Notes under the pieces: model-generated
What the model saw: the letters and a program-made list of their open reading frames with translations, nothing else
What the model was told of the DNA's origin: nothing
Databases searched by the model: none
Shown: in pieces, positions 42,825 to 50,840 of the stretch
How positions within the stretch are numbered: position 1 is the first letter of the stretch
How the letters are laid out: each line of letters begins with the position of its first letter
From: an uncultured Christensenella sp.
Lineage (GTDB): Bacteria; Bacillota; Clostridia; Christensenellales; Pumilibacteraceae
DNA length: 61,961 nt
Direction of reading: 5' to 3'
NCBI GenBank assembly: GCA_910577945.1
Contig: CAJTNI010000012.1
Location: 1 to 61,961 of the forward strand
Position numbers and translations under genes: made by a program

Positions 42825-42853
42825 ATTGTAGCACTTTTATATTTGTATGTCAA
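42825..42853 (-). promoter_or_regulatory. Promoter of the coiled-coil protein gene
   Basis: On the minus strand a perfect TTGACA (42853-42848), 17 bases, TACAAT (42830-42825). Confidence 0.85.
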
Positions 42854-42895
42854 TAGCTATCGCCGTGTGATTTGCGTCCGCGGCGGGGAAAACGC

Positions 42896-42924
42896 TTGAT
42901 ATTGCCGTGCGCTTGTGCTAGAAT
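42896..42924 (+). promoter_or_regulatory. Promoter of the NUDIX-asparaginase genes
   Basis: TTGATA (42896-42901), 17 bases, TAGAAT (42919-42924). It is divergent from the promoter at 42825-42853. The leader before 42992 has GGGGCGGGG. Confidence 0.8.
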
Positions 42925-42991
42925 ATATTCGATTATCGCGGCTTGCGTCGGGAAGAGCGCGCGTCGATAAAATTTTTATAAGGGGCGGGGC

Positions 42992-43606
42992 ATGGAATCG
43001 GTCAAGGATAAAAACGGAAAAACGGAAGAACAGTTTTTGCGCGAGTATGACGTTACGCGGTATTTCCGTCCGTCGGTAACCGTGGACGCGGTTTTGTACG
43101 TGCCTGCGGCGCGCGGCGGCAGTGTGCTTTTGATAAAGCGCGGCGGACACCCCTTTATCGGCGGCTGGGCGTTCCCCGGCGGGTTCGTGGACGAGGACGA
43201 GCCGTGCGAGACCGCGGCGGCGCGCGAGCTCGCCGAGGAAACGGGCATACGCGGCGTTGCGCTCAAACAGCTTGTCACCGCGTCCACGCCCGGTCGAGAC
43301 CCGCGCTGGCGCAATATCACGGTCGTGTTTTGCGGACTGCCGAACGGCGAAATCGCGGCGGTCGGCGACGACGACGCGGCGGAGGCGCGGTGGTTCGAGT
43401 TCGAATGCGGCGGCGACGATTGCGGTTATACAATCGAGTTTTCGGGCGGCGGCGATAAGTTTCGCGCCGTGCTCGAAATTGCGCGCGACGATTTCGGCGC
43501 AATCGACCTGAATAAGACGAAAATTGTCGAGCGCGGCCGTACTGCGTTCGACCATGCGAAGCTCGTCGCGTTTTTGTACGAGCGCTTTAAGCGAGGTGAA
43601 TTATGA
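42992..43606 (+). CDS. NUDIX hydrolase
   Basis: A 204-residue NUDIX protein. The NUDIX box GGFVDEDEPCETAAARELAE continuing into ETGI lies at about residues 62-86. The N-terminal PSVTVDAVLYVPA and substrate-side region resemble ADP-ribose pyrophosphatase and NrtR-type NUDIX domains, but no winged helix is attached. The C-terminal ~60 residues contain a further helical part. The likely substrate is a nucleoside diphosphate derivative. Its stop overlaps the start of the asparaginase gene. Confidence 0.9.
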   Translation: MESVKDKNGKTEEQFLREYDVTRYFRPSVTVDAVLYVPAARGGSVLLIKRGGHPFIGGWAFPGGFVDEDEPCETAAARELAEETGIRGVALKQLVTASTPGRDPRWRNITVVFCGLPNGEIAAVGDDDAAEARWFEFECGGDDCGYTIEFSGGGDKFRAVLEIARDDFGAIDLNKTKIVERGRTAFDHAKLVAFLYERFKRGEL

Positions 43607-44502
43607 ATATCGCACTTGTTGCGACGGGCGGCTCGATAGGCAGCCGCATTGTCAAGGGCACGACGGAGATTTCGGACGCGGCTACCGCACAGATAGCGTC
43701 TATAATCGGCGCGTCGAGCGTTTTCGACAAGTTCAAAATACACAGCGAGGGCATCGAGTTTGCCGACCTCAACACGCTGCGGCTTACGATAGAGGACGCG
43801 TTGGCGACCAATCCCGACGGCGTGATTGTCGCGCACGGCACGGACACGCTCGCGTTTTCGGCGGCGTACCTCGCCTTCGTTTTTTGCGACGCGCGCGTGC
43901 CAATCGTAATGTGCTCTGCGGATAAGCCGCTTACCGACCCCGACAGCAACGGGCACGCGATACTCGCCGCCGCCAAGTCGTTTTTGGCGAACGCCAAGCC
44001 GGGAGTATACGCCGTTTACCGCAACGCGGGTTCGGCGGTCAAGGTGCACCACGGCGCGCGCCTGCTCGCGGCGCATATTCACGAGCATTTTTACTTTTCG
44101 ATAGGCGACAGCGCGTTCAAGGGCACGGGGCTTATGCGCGGCATGGAATTCGACCTCACGGGCGCGCGCAAGGTGCTTTGCATACATCCGTACGTCGGGC
44201 TGGACTACGATGCGTTCGATACCGACGGCTACGCCGCAATCGTGCATATGGCGTACCACTCGGGCAGGGTGAACGTTGCCGAGCTCAATAGGTTCGCCGC
44301 AAAGCACCCCGATATCACCGTGTATTTGACGGCGGGGCGCAAAAAGTACGATAAAACCGATTTGCAGCCCAATATCGTGCAGTGCCACGGCATTGCGCCG
44401 ACGGCGCTGTATATCAAGCTGCTTATCGGGCTGAGAAACAACGTTAAGGACTTGACCGCGTTCGTCATGAAAAACGCGTGCGGCGAGTTTGTAAAAAATT
44501 AA
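43603..44502 (+). CDS. Type I L-asparaginase-like amidohydrolase
   Basis: A 299-residue cytoplasmic protein of the asparaginase/glutaminase fold. The first active-site motif is VATGGSIGSRI, where the usual TGGT reads TGGS, so the position after TGG is Ser. The second is IVAHGTDTLAFSAAYL and the third MCSADKPLTDPDSNG. It probably deamidates asparagine, but a related amide substrate is possible. The ATG overlaps the NUDIX stop (ATGA) and has AGGTGA upstream. Confidence 0.88.
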   Translation: MNIALVATGGSIGSRIVKGTTEISDAATAQIASIIGASSVFDKFKIHSEGIEFADLNTLRLTIEDALATNPDGVIVAHGTDTLAFSAAYLAFVFCDARVPIVMCSADKPLTDPDSNGHAILAAAKSFLANAKPGVYAVYRNAGSAVKVHHGARLLAAHIHEHFYFSIGDSAFKGTGLMRGMEFDLTGARKVLCIHPYVGLDYDAFDTDGYAAIVHMAYHSGRVNVAELNRFAAKHPDITVYLTAGRKKYDKTDLQPNIVQCHGIAPTALYIKLLIGLRNNVKDLTAFVMKNACGEFVKN

Positions 44503-44519
44503 GGCGTGACGGCTGCGGA

Positions 44520-45107
44520 ATGGCGGGCAAGACGCGCGAGTTTAAGGGCAAAAGTCTGTTGGCTTTGCCCTCCGATTATACCGTTGTGGACATAGAAACC
44601 AACGGGCTGACCGCGGGCGTGTGCGAGATTTTGGAAATCTCCGCAATCAGGTACAGGGACGACCGCAAAGCGGGCGTGTTTTCCTCGCTGATTAAGCCGA
44701 CGCAGCGTATAATACCCTTTATAACGGAGCTGACGGGCATTACCGACGGCATGGTGCGAGACGCGCCGAATATAGAGGTCGTTTTGGACGGGTTCAAGGA
44801 GTTCGTCGGCGACGATATAATAATCGGGCACAACGTCAATTTCGACGTAGATTTTTTGTACGATAATCTTATGCGTTACAAGGCGTGCGCGCTTACCAAT
44901 TCGTTCGTCGATACGCTGAGATTGTCGCGCAAGGCGCTGCCCGACCTGCCCAATCACAAGCTGGCGACGCTTGCCGAGCATTACGGCGTTTCCACCGTCG
45001 GCGCGCACCGCGCGCTCAAAGACTGCGAGATTTGCAACGCCTGCTACGTCGAGCTCAAACGCGCGCTGTCCGACCTGTACGGAGCGGCGGACACGCTCGT
45101 CGTTTAG
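44520..45107 (+). CDS. DnaQ-like 3'-5' exonuclease
   Basis: A 195-residue DEDDh exonuclease of the DNA polymerase III epsilon/PolC-exo type. Exo I is VVDIETNGL, Exo II HNVNFDVDFLYDN and Exo III HRALKDCEI. It is a stand-alone exonuclease and could proofread or process RNA or DNA ends. ATG 44520 gives a start MAGKTREFKGKSLLALPSDY; its ribosome-binding site is weak. It lies 17 bases after the asparaginase gene. Confidence 0.9.
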   Translation: MAGKTREFKGKSLLALPSDYTVVDIETNGLTAGVCEILEISAIRYRDDRKAGVFSSLIKPTQRIIPFITELTGITDGMVRDAPNIEVVLDGFKEFVGDDIIIGHNVNFDVDFLYDNLMRYKACALTNSFVDTLRLSRKALPDLPNHKLATLAEHYGVSTVGAHRALKDCEICNACYVELKRALSDLYGAADTLVV

Positions 45108-45146
45108 CCGAAGCGCATCCGAACACATACGATAGAGAAATTTAAA

Positions 45147-46472
45147 ATGAACGAACAAACATCACTATTCGAAAACGACGGCGCGCAGCCGTTAGCGTCG
45201 CGGCTGAGACCGCGCACGCTGGACGAGTTCTTCGGGCAAAAGCATTTGCTGGGCGAGGGCAAGGTTTTGCGTCGGCTCATAGAGAGCGACAATATCGGCT
45301 CGATGATATTTTGGGGCCCGCCGGGCGTGGGCAAGACCACGCTTGCGCGCATTATAGCGGGGCGCACGAAAGCCGAGTTTATCGACTTTTCGGCGGTCAC
45401 GAGCGGCATTAAAGAGATAAAGCAGGTCATGGAGCAAGCCGAGCGCGGCAGGCGGTTCGGCGCGAAAACCATTCTGTTCGTGGACGAGATTCACCGCTTT
45501 AACAAGGCGCAGCAGGACGCGTTCTTGCCGTTCGTGGAAAAGGGCAGCATAATACTAATAGGCGCGACTACCGAAAATCCGTCGTTCGAGGTCAACGGCG
45601 CGCTGTTGTCGCGCTGTAAGGTTTTCGTACTGCAAGCGTTAAAGGCGGACGAGCTGACCGCGCTGTTGCGCCGCGCCGTTACGGACGAGCGCGGGTTCGG
45701 CGGGCAGCGCGTCGATATATCGGACGAGCTTTTGAGGGTTATAGCCGAGTTCGCCAACGGCGACGCGAGGAGCGCGCTTTCCACGCTGGAAATGGCAATA
45801 CTCAACGGCGCGCAGACCGAGGACGGCACGGTCGTGACGGCGGAAACGATAGAACAGTGCACGTCAAAAAAATCGCTGCTGTACGATAAGAGCGGCGAGG
45901 AGCATTACAACCTGATTTCGGCGCTGCACAAATCCATGCGTAATTCCGACCCCGACGCCGCAGTGTATTGGCTGGCGCGAATGCTGGAAGCGGGCGAGGA
46001 CCCGTTGTATATTGCGCGGCGCGTGACGCGGTTCGCGAGCGAGGACGTAGGGCTTGCCGACCCGCGCGCATTGGAAATCGCGGTGGCGGCGTATCAAGCG
46101 TGCCACTTTATCGGCATGCCCGAATGCACGGTGCACTTGACGCAAGCGGTGGTGTACATGTCTGTCGTGCCCAAATCCAACGCGCTGTACATGGCGTACG
46201 AGAGCGCGAAAAAGGACGCTTTGACAATGCTAGCCGAGCCCGTGCCGCTCGTGATACGCAACGCGCCCACCAAGCTGATGAAGGAGCTGGAATACGGCAA
46301 GGGATACAAGTATGCGCACGACAGCGCGGACAAGCTGACGACAATGCGGTGCTTGCCCGATTCGCTCGCGGACAGGGAATATTACCGCCCGACGGACGAG
46401 GGCGCGGAGGCTCGCTTCAAGACGCGCCTCGCGGAAATCAAGGAATGGAAGAAAAAGCATTCGGACGAATAG
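45147..46472 (+). CDS. rarA: Replication-associated recombination protein RarA (MgsA)
   Basis: A clamp-loader-like AAA+ ATPase of 441 residues acting at stalled replication forks. Motifs are SRLRPRTLDEFFGQKHLLG, Walker A GPPGVGKTTLARII, Walker B LFVDEIHRFNKAQQDAFLP, sensor 1 IGATTENPSFEVN and a C-terminal tetramerisation domain with RMLEAGEDPLYIARRVTRFA. The ATG has only a weak ribosome-binding site. A terminator follows at 46572. Confidence 0.96.
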   Translation: MNEQTSLFENDGAQPLASRLRPRTLDEFFGQKHLLGEGKVLRRLIESDNIGSMIFWGPPGVGKTTLARIIAGRTKAEFIDFSAVTSGIKEIKQVMEQAERGRRFGAKTILFVDEIHRFNKAQQDAFLPFVEKGSIILIGATTENPSFEVNGALLSRCKVFVLQALKADELTALLRRAVTDERGFGGQRVDISDELLRVIAEFANGDARSALSTLEMAILNGAQTEDGTVVTAETIEQCTSKKSLLYDKSGEEHYNLISALHKSMRNSDPDAAVYWLARMLEAGEDPLYIARRVTRFASEDVGLADPRALEIAVAAYQACHFIGMPECTVHLTQAVVYMSVVPKSNALYMAYESAKKDALTMLAEPVPLVIRNAPTKLMKELEYGKGYKYAHDSADKLTTMRCLPDSLADREYYRPTDEGAEARFKTRLAEIKEWKKKHSDE

Positions 46473-46556
46473 CCGATTGCCGCGTCGCGGCGAGATGAAT
46501 TAGTAAACATAACACAAGAAAAATAACGCACAAAAAAATCGGCGCATAACGGTGTG

Positions 46557-46573
46557 TTCCATAGGGATTAAAA
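46557..46573. repeat. CCATAGGGATTAAAA motif, copy 1
   Basis: The 15-base string CCATAGGGATTAAAA (46559-46573) recurs at 61867-61881. In both places it stands shortly before a terminator-type hairpin and marks a drop in GC content. A single 15-base match in a window this size could be chance. Confidence 0.4.
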
Positions 46574-46604
46574 GCAAGGACGATATGCAGTCCTTGCTTT
46601 TTTA
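46572..46604 (+). terminator. Terminator after rarA
   Basis: A perfect 10-bp stem AAGCAAGGAC/GTCCTTGCTT with an 8-base loop followed by TTTT. The -35 of the next promoter overlaps its 3' arm. Confidence 0.9.
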
Positions 46605-46622
46605 GTAAGATTATGCTATACT
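46594..46622 (+). promoter_or_regulatory. Promoter of the AT-rich immunity-like gene
   Basis: TTGCTT (46594-46599), 17 bases, TATACT (46617-46622). It overlaps the terminator stem. The leader has GCGGAG before ATG 46660. Confidence 0.7.
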
Positions 46623-46659
46623 GTAACTACTATAAACAGTAATTTAGCGGAGAAAAACT

Positions 46660-47097
46660 ATGCTTATTTTGGATAGAAACAAAAATATAAAATTTAATAT
46701 AATTGGCTATGAGTTTCCTGCTATTAAACCATTAACAAAAGATTTTGACTATGATGCTAATTGGTTAGAATTAGAGATTATTTATTGTGATGAGAATATA
46801 AAGAAGACTTACATTGACCCTTGTTTGTTAACATGTGAGTTTTCTGATTTGGTAAATGCTTTGCAACAAATAATCAATAACGGTGAAAATAGTTGGGAGT
46901 CGAATTTTATAGAACCCTGTTTATCTATTCGTATAACAAAAATTGACAAGTTTATAAATTTTGTTTTTTCTTTTGTTTATGATGTGACAGACGCAGAAGT
47001 GTCTAAAATAGAAGTTGCCGCAAAATGGACTATGAAGGAAGCGAAAGATAAAGTTAGAGAACTGAAAGATATGGAACTGAAATTCCCAATAAGATAA
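46660..47097 (+). CDS. WapI-like immunity protein (orphan, AT-rich)
   Basis: A 145-residue cytoplasmic protein. The pattern IIGYEFP, YDANWLELEI, DPCLLTCEFSDLVNAL and EPCLSI is like the WapI immunity family, which neutralises contact-dependent WapA toxins. The assignment is from memory of the family and is not certain. The gene is strikingly AT-rich, with codons such as TTA, AAT, ATA and GAT common, unlike every neighbour. No toxin or secretion gene is adjacent. Horizontal acquisition as an orphan immunity gene is the simplest reading. It has its own promoter and terminators. Confidence 0.6.
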   Translation: MLILDRNKNIKFNIIGYEFPAIKPLTKDFDYDANWLELEIIYCDENIKKTYIDPCLLTCEFSDLVNALQQIINNGENSWESNFIEPCLSIRITKIDKFINFVFSFVYDVTDAEVSKIEVAAKWTMKEAKDKVRELKDMELKFPIR

Positions 47098-47112
47098 ATT
47101 TCAATTTATCTT
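47091..47112 (+). terminator. Short hairpin over the immunity-gene stop
   Basis: A perfect 10-bp AT-only-type stem AAGATAAATT/AATTTATCTT around TC. It is weak but lies in series with the stronger hairpin at 47131. Confidence 0.55.
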
Positions 47113-47130
47113 TATTATCTTTAATAAAGT

Positions 47131-47175
47131 ATAGCGCACTATACTTCGCAAGCGAAGATAGTGCGCTATTTCTTT
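47131..47175 (+). terminator. Strong terminator closing the AT-rich island
   Basis: Twelve-base outer arms ATAGCGCACTAT/ATAGTGCGCTAT (47131-47142, 47158-47169) continue as CTTCGC/GCGAAG with one bulged A, then TTCTTT. Total stem 18 bp. Confidence 0.85.
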
Positions 47176-47253
47176 GTCCACAGGGAAATCCCTATAACAG
47201 ATACCCATAACCGCGTCGATTTTTTGTGGCAGCGTATTCGATATAAATTTTTA

Positions 47254-48489
47254 TCAATCGAAATCCTTTGTGAAGTTGCCGTTTTCGAAAATTTTGAGCG
47301 TTTTGCCGTCGACGGTTTCGGCGGTTATTTCCAAATCCTTCGTGCCGACCATAAAGTCCACGTGCACGTTGGAATCGTTTATGCCGATTGCGTCGAGCTC
47401 GGTTTTCGTCATTTCGTCGCCGCCCTTGACGCAGGTGGGATACGCTCTGCCGATGGCGAAGTGGCAGCTCGCGTTTTCGTCGAACAGCGTTTCGTAAAAC
47501 AGCGTGTCGAGCTTGCTTATGGGCGAGTCGTACGGCACGAGCGCGATTTCTCCAAGCCGCTTTGCTCCGTCGTCGGTTTCGATTATGCCCTTCAAAACGT
47601 CGGCGTTGGTCTTTGCCTTGTACTCGACGATTACGCCGTGTTCGAGCTTCAACTCTATGCCCTTGATAATCTTGCCGTTGTAGCACAGCGGCATGGACGC
47701 TTTGACTACGCCGTCGACGTTGTTGCAGTCGGGCGCGGAAAAAATCTCCTCGGTGGGCATGTTGGCGTTGAACGTGACGCCGTTGCAATCCTCCGCGCCG
47801 CCCGCGAACACGTAACCGTCGGGCAAGCCGACGTACAAATCCGTGCCGAGCTTGTTTTTGTAATGCAGCCGTTTAATTCCCGCCTCATTCATCTTTCGGC
47901 AGCGGCGCGACAGGTTTTCGGAATGTTTTTTCCATTCTGCGATAGGGTCGTCGCAATCGACGCGCGTGGTCTTGGCAATGTACTTGCCCAGCTTTTTGTA
48001 CGCCTCGTCTTCGTCGAGGTCGGGGAACATGAGCGTCGCCCAATCGGGATGAGGGTAGGCGATAATCGACCACTTGATTTTGTGCGACATCGCCTTGTCG
48101 TAGTACGGCGTAAGCCCTATCATGTCGGCGCGGCGCGACGCGGTGATTTTTGCCGCGTCCGTGTGCTTCAAGTTGTTGGGGTCTTCGCAGATTATGTTAA
48201 TCACGCAGCCGTCGACGTCGGCAAAATAATTGCGCTCGTCGTATACGAATTTCGGCTTGCTCGTGAGCGTTTCCGTCGATTGATATTCGTAGTCCAGCCT
48301 GTCGAGCGCGTCGTCGCGGTAGTCCACGCGAACGCGCTTTGCGCCGCGCTCGTAGCACAGCTTGACTACCTCGCGGGTAAGCTCCGTGGCGTAAACCGAC
48401 GAAATGACGAGCACCTCTTCGCCCTCTTGCACGTTGACGCCCGAATGCACGACCGCCTTTGCCAAATTCTTGATTGTCTTTTTATTCAT
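47254..48489 (-). CDS. M29-family aminopeptidase
   Basis: A 411-residue metallo-aminopeptidase of the aminopeptidase T/AmpS group, acting on cytosolic peptides. The N-terminal domain starts IKNLAKAVVHSGVNVQEGEE; the catalytic C-terminal part has DLYVGLPDGYVFAGG, NMPTEEIFSAPD, VDGVVKASMPL, LGEIALVPYDSPI, FDENASCHFAIGRAYP and VHVDFMVGTKDLEI, which hold the metal ligands. The start follows AAAGGAG. It is a single gene between the immunity island and the fumarase genes. Confidence 0.93.
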   Translation of the reverse strand: MNKKTIKNLAKAVVHSGVNVQEGEEVLVISSVYATELTREVVKLCYERGAKRVRVDYRDDALDRLDYEYQSTETLTSKPKFVYDERNYFADVDGCVINIICEDPNNLKHTDAAKITASRRADMIGLTPYYDKAMSHKIKWSIIAYPHPDWATLMFPDLDEDEAYKKLGKYIAKTTRVDCDDPIAEWKKHSENLSRRCRKMNEAGIKRLHYKNKLGTDLYVGLPDGYVFAGGAEDCNGVTFNANMPTEEIFSAPDCNNVDGVVKASMPLCYNGKIIKGIELKLEHGVIVEYKAKTNADVLKGIIETDDGAKRLGEIALVPYDSPISKLDTLFYETLFDENASCHFAIGRAYPTCVKGGDEMTKTELDAIGINDSNVHVDFMVGTKDLEITAETVDGKTLKIFENGNFTKDFD

Positions 48490-48572
48490 AACCGCTCCTT
48501 TAAGAGGTTGTATTTATTTCGAGTGAATGCGCGTTAAGCGAGAAAAATTTCGTACGCGTCGACGCGTATGTA

Positions 48573-49085
48573 CTAAGCAATGCCGACGACGGCGGGAAAA
48601 TCTTTTACGGTCAGGCGATACACCGCCTCGCAGCCGAGGTCGGGGAACGCTACGAGCTCGCATGCTGTTACGCAAGCCTGATAAAGCGCCGCCGCGCCGC
48701 CTATCGCGATTAGATATGCCGCGCCGTATTTTTTTATCGCCGCCGTTACCTCGGGACTGCGCACGCCCTTGCCGATAGTGACCGAAACGCCGTGCTCGGT
48801 CAATAGCGGCGCGTACGCGTCCATGCGTCCGCTCGTGGTCGGACCGCAGCTGCCTATTATTTGACCGTTGACGGCGGGGGTCGGACCGCAGTAGTAAATC
48901 GCCGCGTCGTTAAGGTCGAACGGCAAGCGCTCGCCCGCGGCAATCGCGGCGGCAATGCGCTTATGCGCTTGGTCGCGCGCGGTGTATACCGTGCCGCACA
49001 GTCGTACGAACTCGCCTTGTTTCAGCGTTTTAAGCTCCGCCCTATCCGCGGGCAGGTTTAGTATGCGTAAGCTCTGGATATCCAT
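48573..49085 (-). CDS. Class I fumarate hydratase, beta (C-terminal) subunit
   Basis: The 170-residue small subunit of a two-subunit iron-sulfur fumarase, which hydrates fumarate to malate; the L-tartrate dehydratase is a close relative. Motifs are RLCGTVYTARDQAHKR, IYYCGPTPA, GSCGPTTSGRMD and GKGVRSPEVTAAIKKYGAAY. The start ATG overlaps the alpha-subunit stop (TAATG), so the two are made in equal amounts. Fumarase is favoured over tartrate dehydratase only by general frequency. Confidence 0.93.
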   Translation of the reverse strand: MDIQSLRILNLPADRAELKTLKQGEFVRLCGTVYTARDQAHKRIAAAIAAGERLPFDLNDAAIYYCGPTPAVNGQIIGSCGPTTSGRMDAYAPLLTEHGVSVTIGKGVRSPEVTAAIKKYGAAYLIAIGGAAALYQACVTACELVAFPDLGCEAVYRLTVKDFPAVVGIA

Positions 49086-49906
49086 TAGAACACCGCCGTT
49101 GCGTGCCTGAGACTGTGGCAGGAGAGGTTGACCGCTACGGGCAGCATGCCGATATGCGTGGGCGCAAGCTCGATATTTACAGCGAGCGCGGTCAGCGCGC
49201 CGCCCAACGCGCTTACGCCTATGCCGAGCGCGTTGATTTTTTCGAGCAACGTTTTTTCCAGCTTTGCCGCGTCCTCGCGCGGGTTGCTTGCGCCGAGCGG
49301 ACGGAGCAACGCGCGTTTACTGAGCGCGCACGCCGTTTCTGTCACGCCGCCTATGCCGACGCCCACGACGAGCGGCGGGCAGGCGTTGCGTCCGCCCGTT
49401 TCGACGGCGTTTACCGCCGCGCGCACAATGCCGTCCTCGCCGTCGGCGGGGGTGAGCATGTACAGCTTGGACATGTTCTCGCTGCCCGCGCCCTTTGCCA
49501 GAAACGAGATTTCCAAACCGTCGCCGCTTACGAGCTCGGTTTCTATAATCGCGGGTGTGTTATCCTCGGTGTTTATGCGCGTGAGCGGGTCGGCTACCGA
49601 TTTGCGCGCGTCGGCGTATGCGTCGCGGACGGCGGCGTCGAGCGCGGCGAAAAGTCCCGCGCAGTGCGCTTCGTCACCGAGCTTGACCATAATCACCGCC
49701 TGACCTGTGTCTTGGCAGGCGTAGCGCCGTTTTTCGGCGGCGATACGGTTGTTCTCCGCTATCAACTGCGCCGCGGTGCGTTCCGACGCGCTGTCGGTGC
49801 GAATGCGTTCGAGCGCGCGCGTTACCGCCGCGTCGGGCGCGACCAAACAATCGGATATGAGCTGCGTCATGCGCAACCGCACTTGTTCCGAGCTTATCGT
49901 TCTCAT
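49085..49906 (-). CDS. Class I fumarate hydratase, alpha (N-terminal) subunit
   Basis: The 273-residue large subunit. Cluster ligands are in YACQDTGQAVIMV, RNACPPLVVGVGIGG and ETACALSKRAL. The protein begins MRTISSEQVRLRMTQLI. The ATG at 49906 is preceded by no ribosome-binding site. The promoter at 49913-49941 places the predicted transcript +1 exactly on this ATG, so translation appears leaderless. It is divergent from the similarly leaderless YycJ-like gene. Confidence 0.93.
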   Translation of the reverse strand: MRTISSEQVRLRMTQLISDCLVAPDAAVTRALERIRTDSASERTAAQLIAENNRIAAEKRRYACQDTGQAVIMVKLGDEAHCAGLFAALDAAVRDAYADARKSVADPLTRINTEDNTPAIIETELVSGDGLEISFLAKGAGSENMSKLYMLTPADGEDGIVRAAVNAVETGGRNACPPLVVGVGIGGVTETACALSKRALLRPLGASNPREDAAKLEKTLLEKINALGIGVSALGGALTALAVNIELAPTHIGMLPVAVNLSCHSLRHATAVF

Positions 49907-49912
49907 ATATAT

Positions 49913-49941
49913 ATTGTAGCATTAAAACGCGTCGAATGCAA
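49913..49941 (-). promoter_or_regulatory. Promoter of the fumarase operon
   Basis: On the minus strand TTGCAT (49941-49936), 17 bases, TACAAT (49918-49913), then 6 bases to the ATG. Confidence 0.8.
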
Positions 49942-50034
49942 GCGTTTGACTTCGCGGCTGTCGCCGCTTGCGTTTAAGCGTTTACGCAATGTAAAAGAGC
50001 GTGCTTTTGCCGTGCTTACGTTTTCTTTATTTGC

Positions 50035-50063
50035 TTGATTTTGCGGACGAAAAATGCTAGAAT
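50035..50063 (+). promoter_or_regulatory. Promoter of the YycJ-like gene
   Basis: TTGATT (50035-50040), 17 bases, TAGAAT (50058-50063), then 6 bases to ATG 50070, which is the predicted +1. Confidence 0.8.
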
Positions 50064-50069
50064 GTGCGT

Positions 50070-50840
50070 ATGGGCTTAAAAATTTGTTCGTTTGCGTCCG
50101 GCTCGAAAGGCAACTGCTGTTATATATCGGACGGCGAGACCGATTTGTTAATCGACCTCGGAATATCCGCGCTCGCCGCCGAGCGCTGTTTGAAGGCTGT
50201 GGGCGCAAATCCCGACCGCATAGCCGTGGCTATCACGCACGCGCACAGCGACCATATCGGCGGGCTCAAAGTTTTTTGCAAAAAGCACGCGGGCGCGACG
50301 CTGCTGTGCCAGCGCGAGTGCGCGACGGGCATTAACTATTTTTCGGGCGTGAGGCCGACGGTGGTCGAGCGCGTTTTTTCGGTGGGAACGCTCACCGTGC
50401 GCGCGCTGCCCGTGTCGCACGACGTGCCGTGTTTCGGATACGTGGTGGAGAGCGGCGGCAGGTCGGTGGCGGTTATGACGGACGTGGGCGTCGTTACGGC
50501 GGACGCGCTGGGCGCGATGTGCGGCTGCGGCGTGGTTATGATAGAGGCGAACCACGACCCGGACAAGCTGCGCGCAAACCCCAAATACACGCCCGTGCTC
50601 AAAGCGCGTATCAGCTCCGACCGCGGGCACCTGTCAAACGGCGATTGCGCGTCGGCGTGCGCGTATCTCGCCAAAAACGGCGTGCGCAGCTTTATTCTCG
50701 CGCACTTGTCGGAGGAGAACAACGAACCCGAGCTTGCCGTCGCGGCGGTTAAGCGCGGGCTGGAAAGCTCGGGCGTGGCGGGCGCGAGAGTTATTGCCGC
50801 AACGCAAAATTCGATGACGGGGTTATACGAGGTATGTTGA
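50070..50840 (+). CDS. YycJ/WalJ-like metallo-beta-lactamase-fold hydrolase
   Basis: A 256-residue metal-dependent hydrolase. The metal motif is THAHSDHIGGL, followed by ALPVSHDVPCFGYVV, VAVMTDVGVV, MIEANHDPDKL and a late AHLSEENNEPELA. The start LKICSFASGSKGNCCYIS is typical of the YycJ group, linked to DNA repair and cell-wall control in Firmicutes. There is no ribosome-binding site; ATG 50070 lies on the predicted transcript start. An alternative GTG lies 6 bases upstream inside the -10 spacing. Its 3' end overlaps the CPBP gene by 7 bases. Confidence 0.92.
   Translation: MGLKICSFASGSKGNCCYISDGETDLLIDLGISALAAERCLKAVGANPDRIAVAITHAHSDHIGGLKVFCKKHAGATLLCQRECATGINYFSGVRPTVVERVFSVGTLTVRALPVSHDVPCFGYVVESGGRSVAVMTDVGVVTADALGAMCGCGVVMIEANHDPDKLRANPKYTPVLKARISSDRGHLSNGDCASACAYLAKNGVRSFILAHLSEENNEPELAVAAVKRGLESSGVAGARVIAATQNSMTGLYEVC

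Noticed and set aside
46660..47097. Toxin gene of a toxin-antitoxin pair
   Set aside because: The sequence pattern fits an immunity family, and no small partner gene is present on either side.
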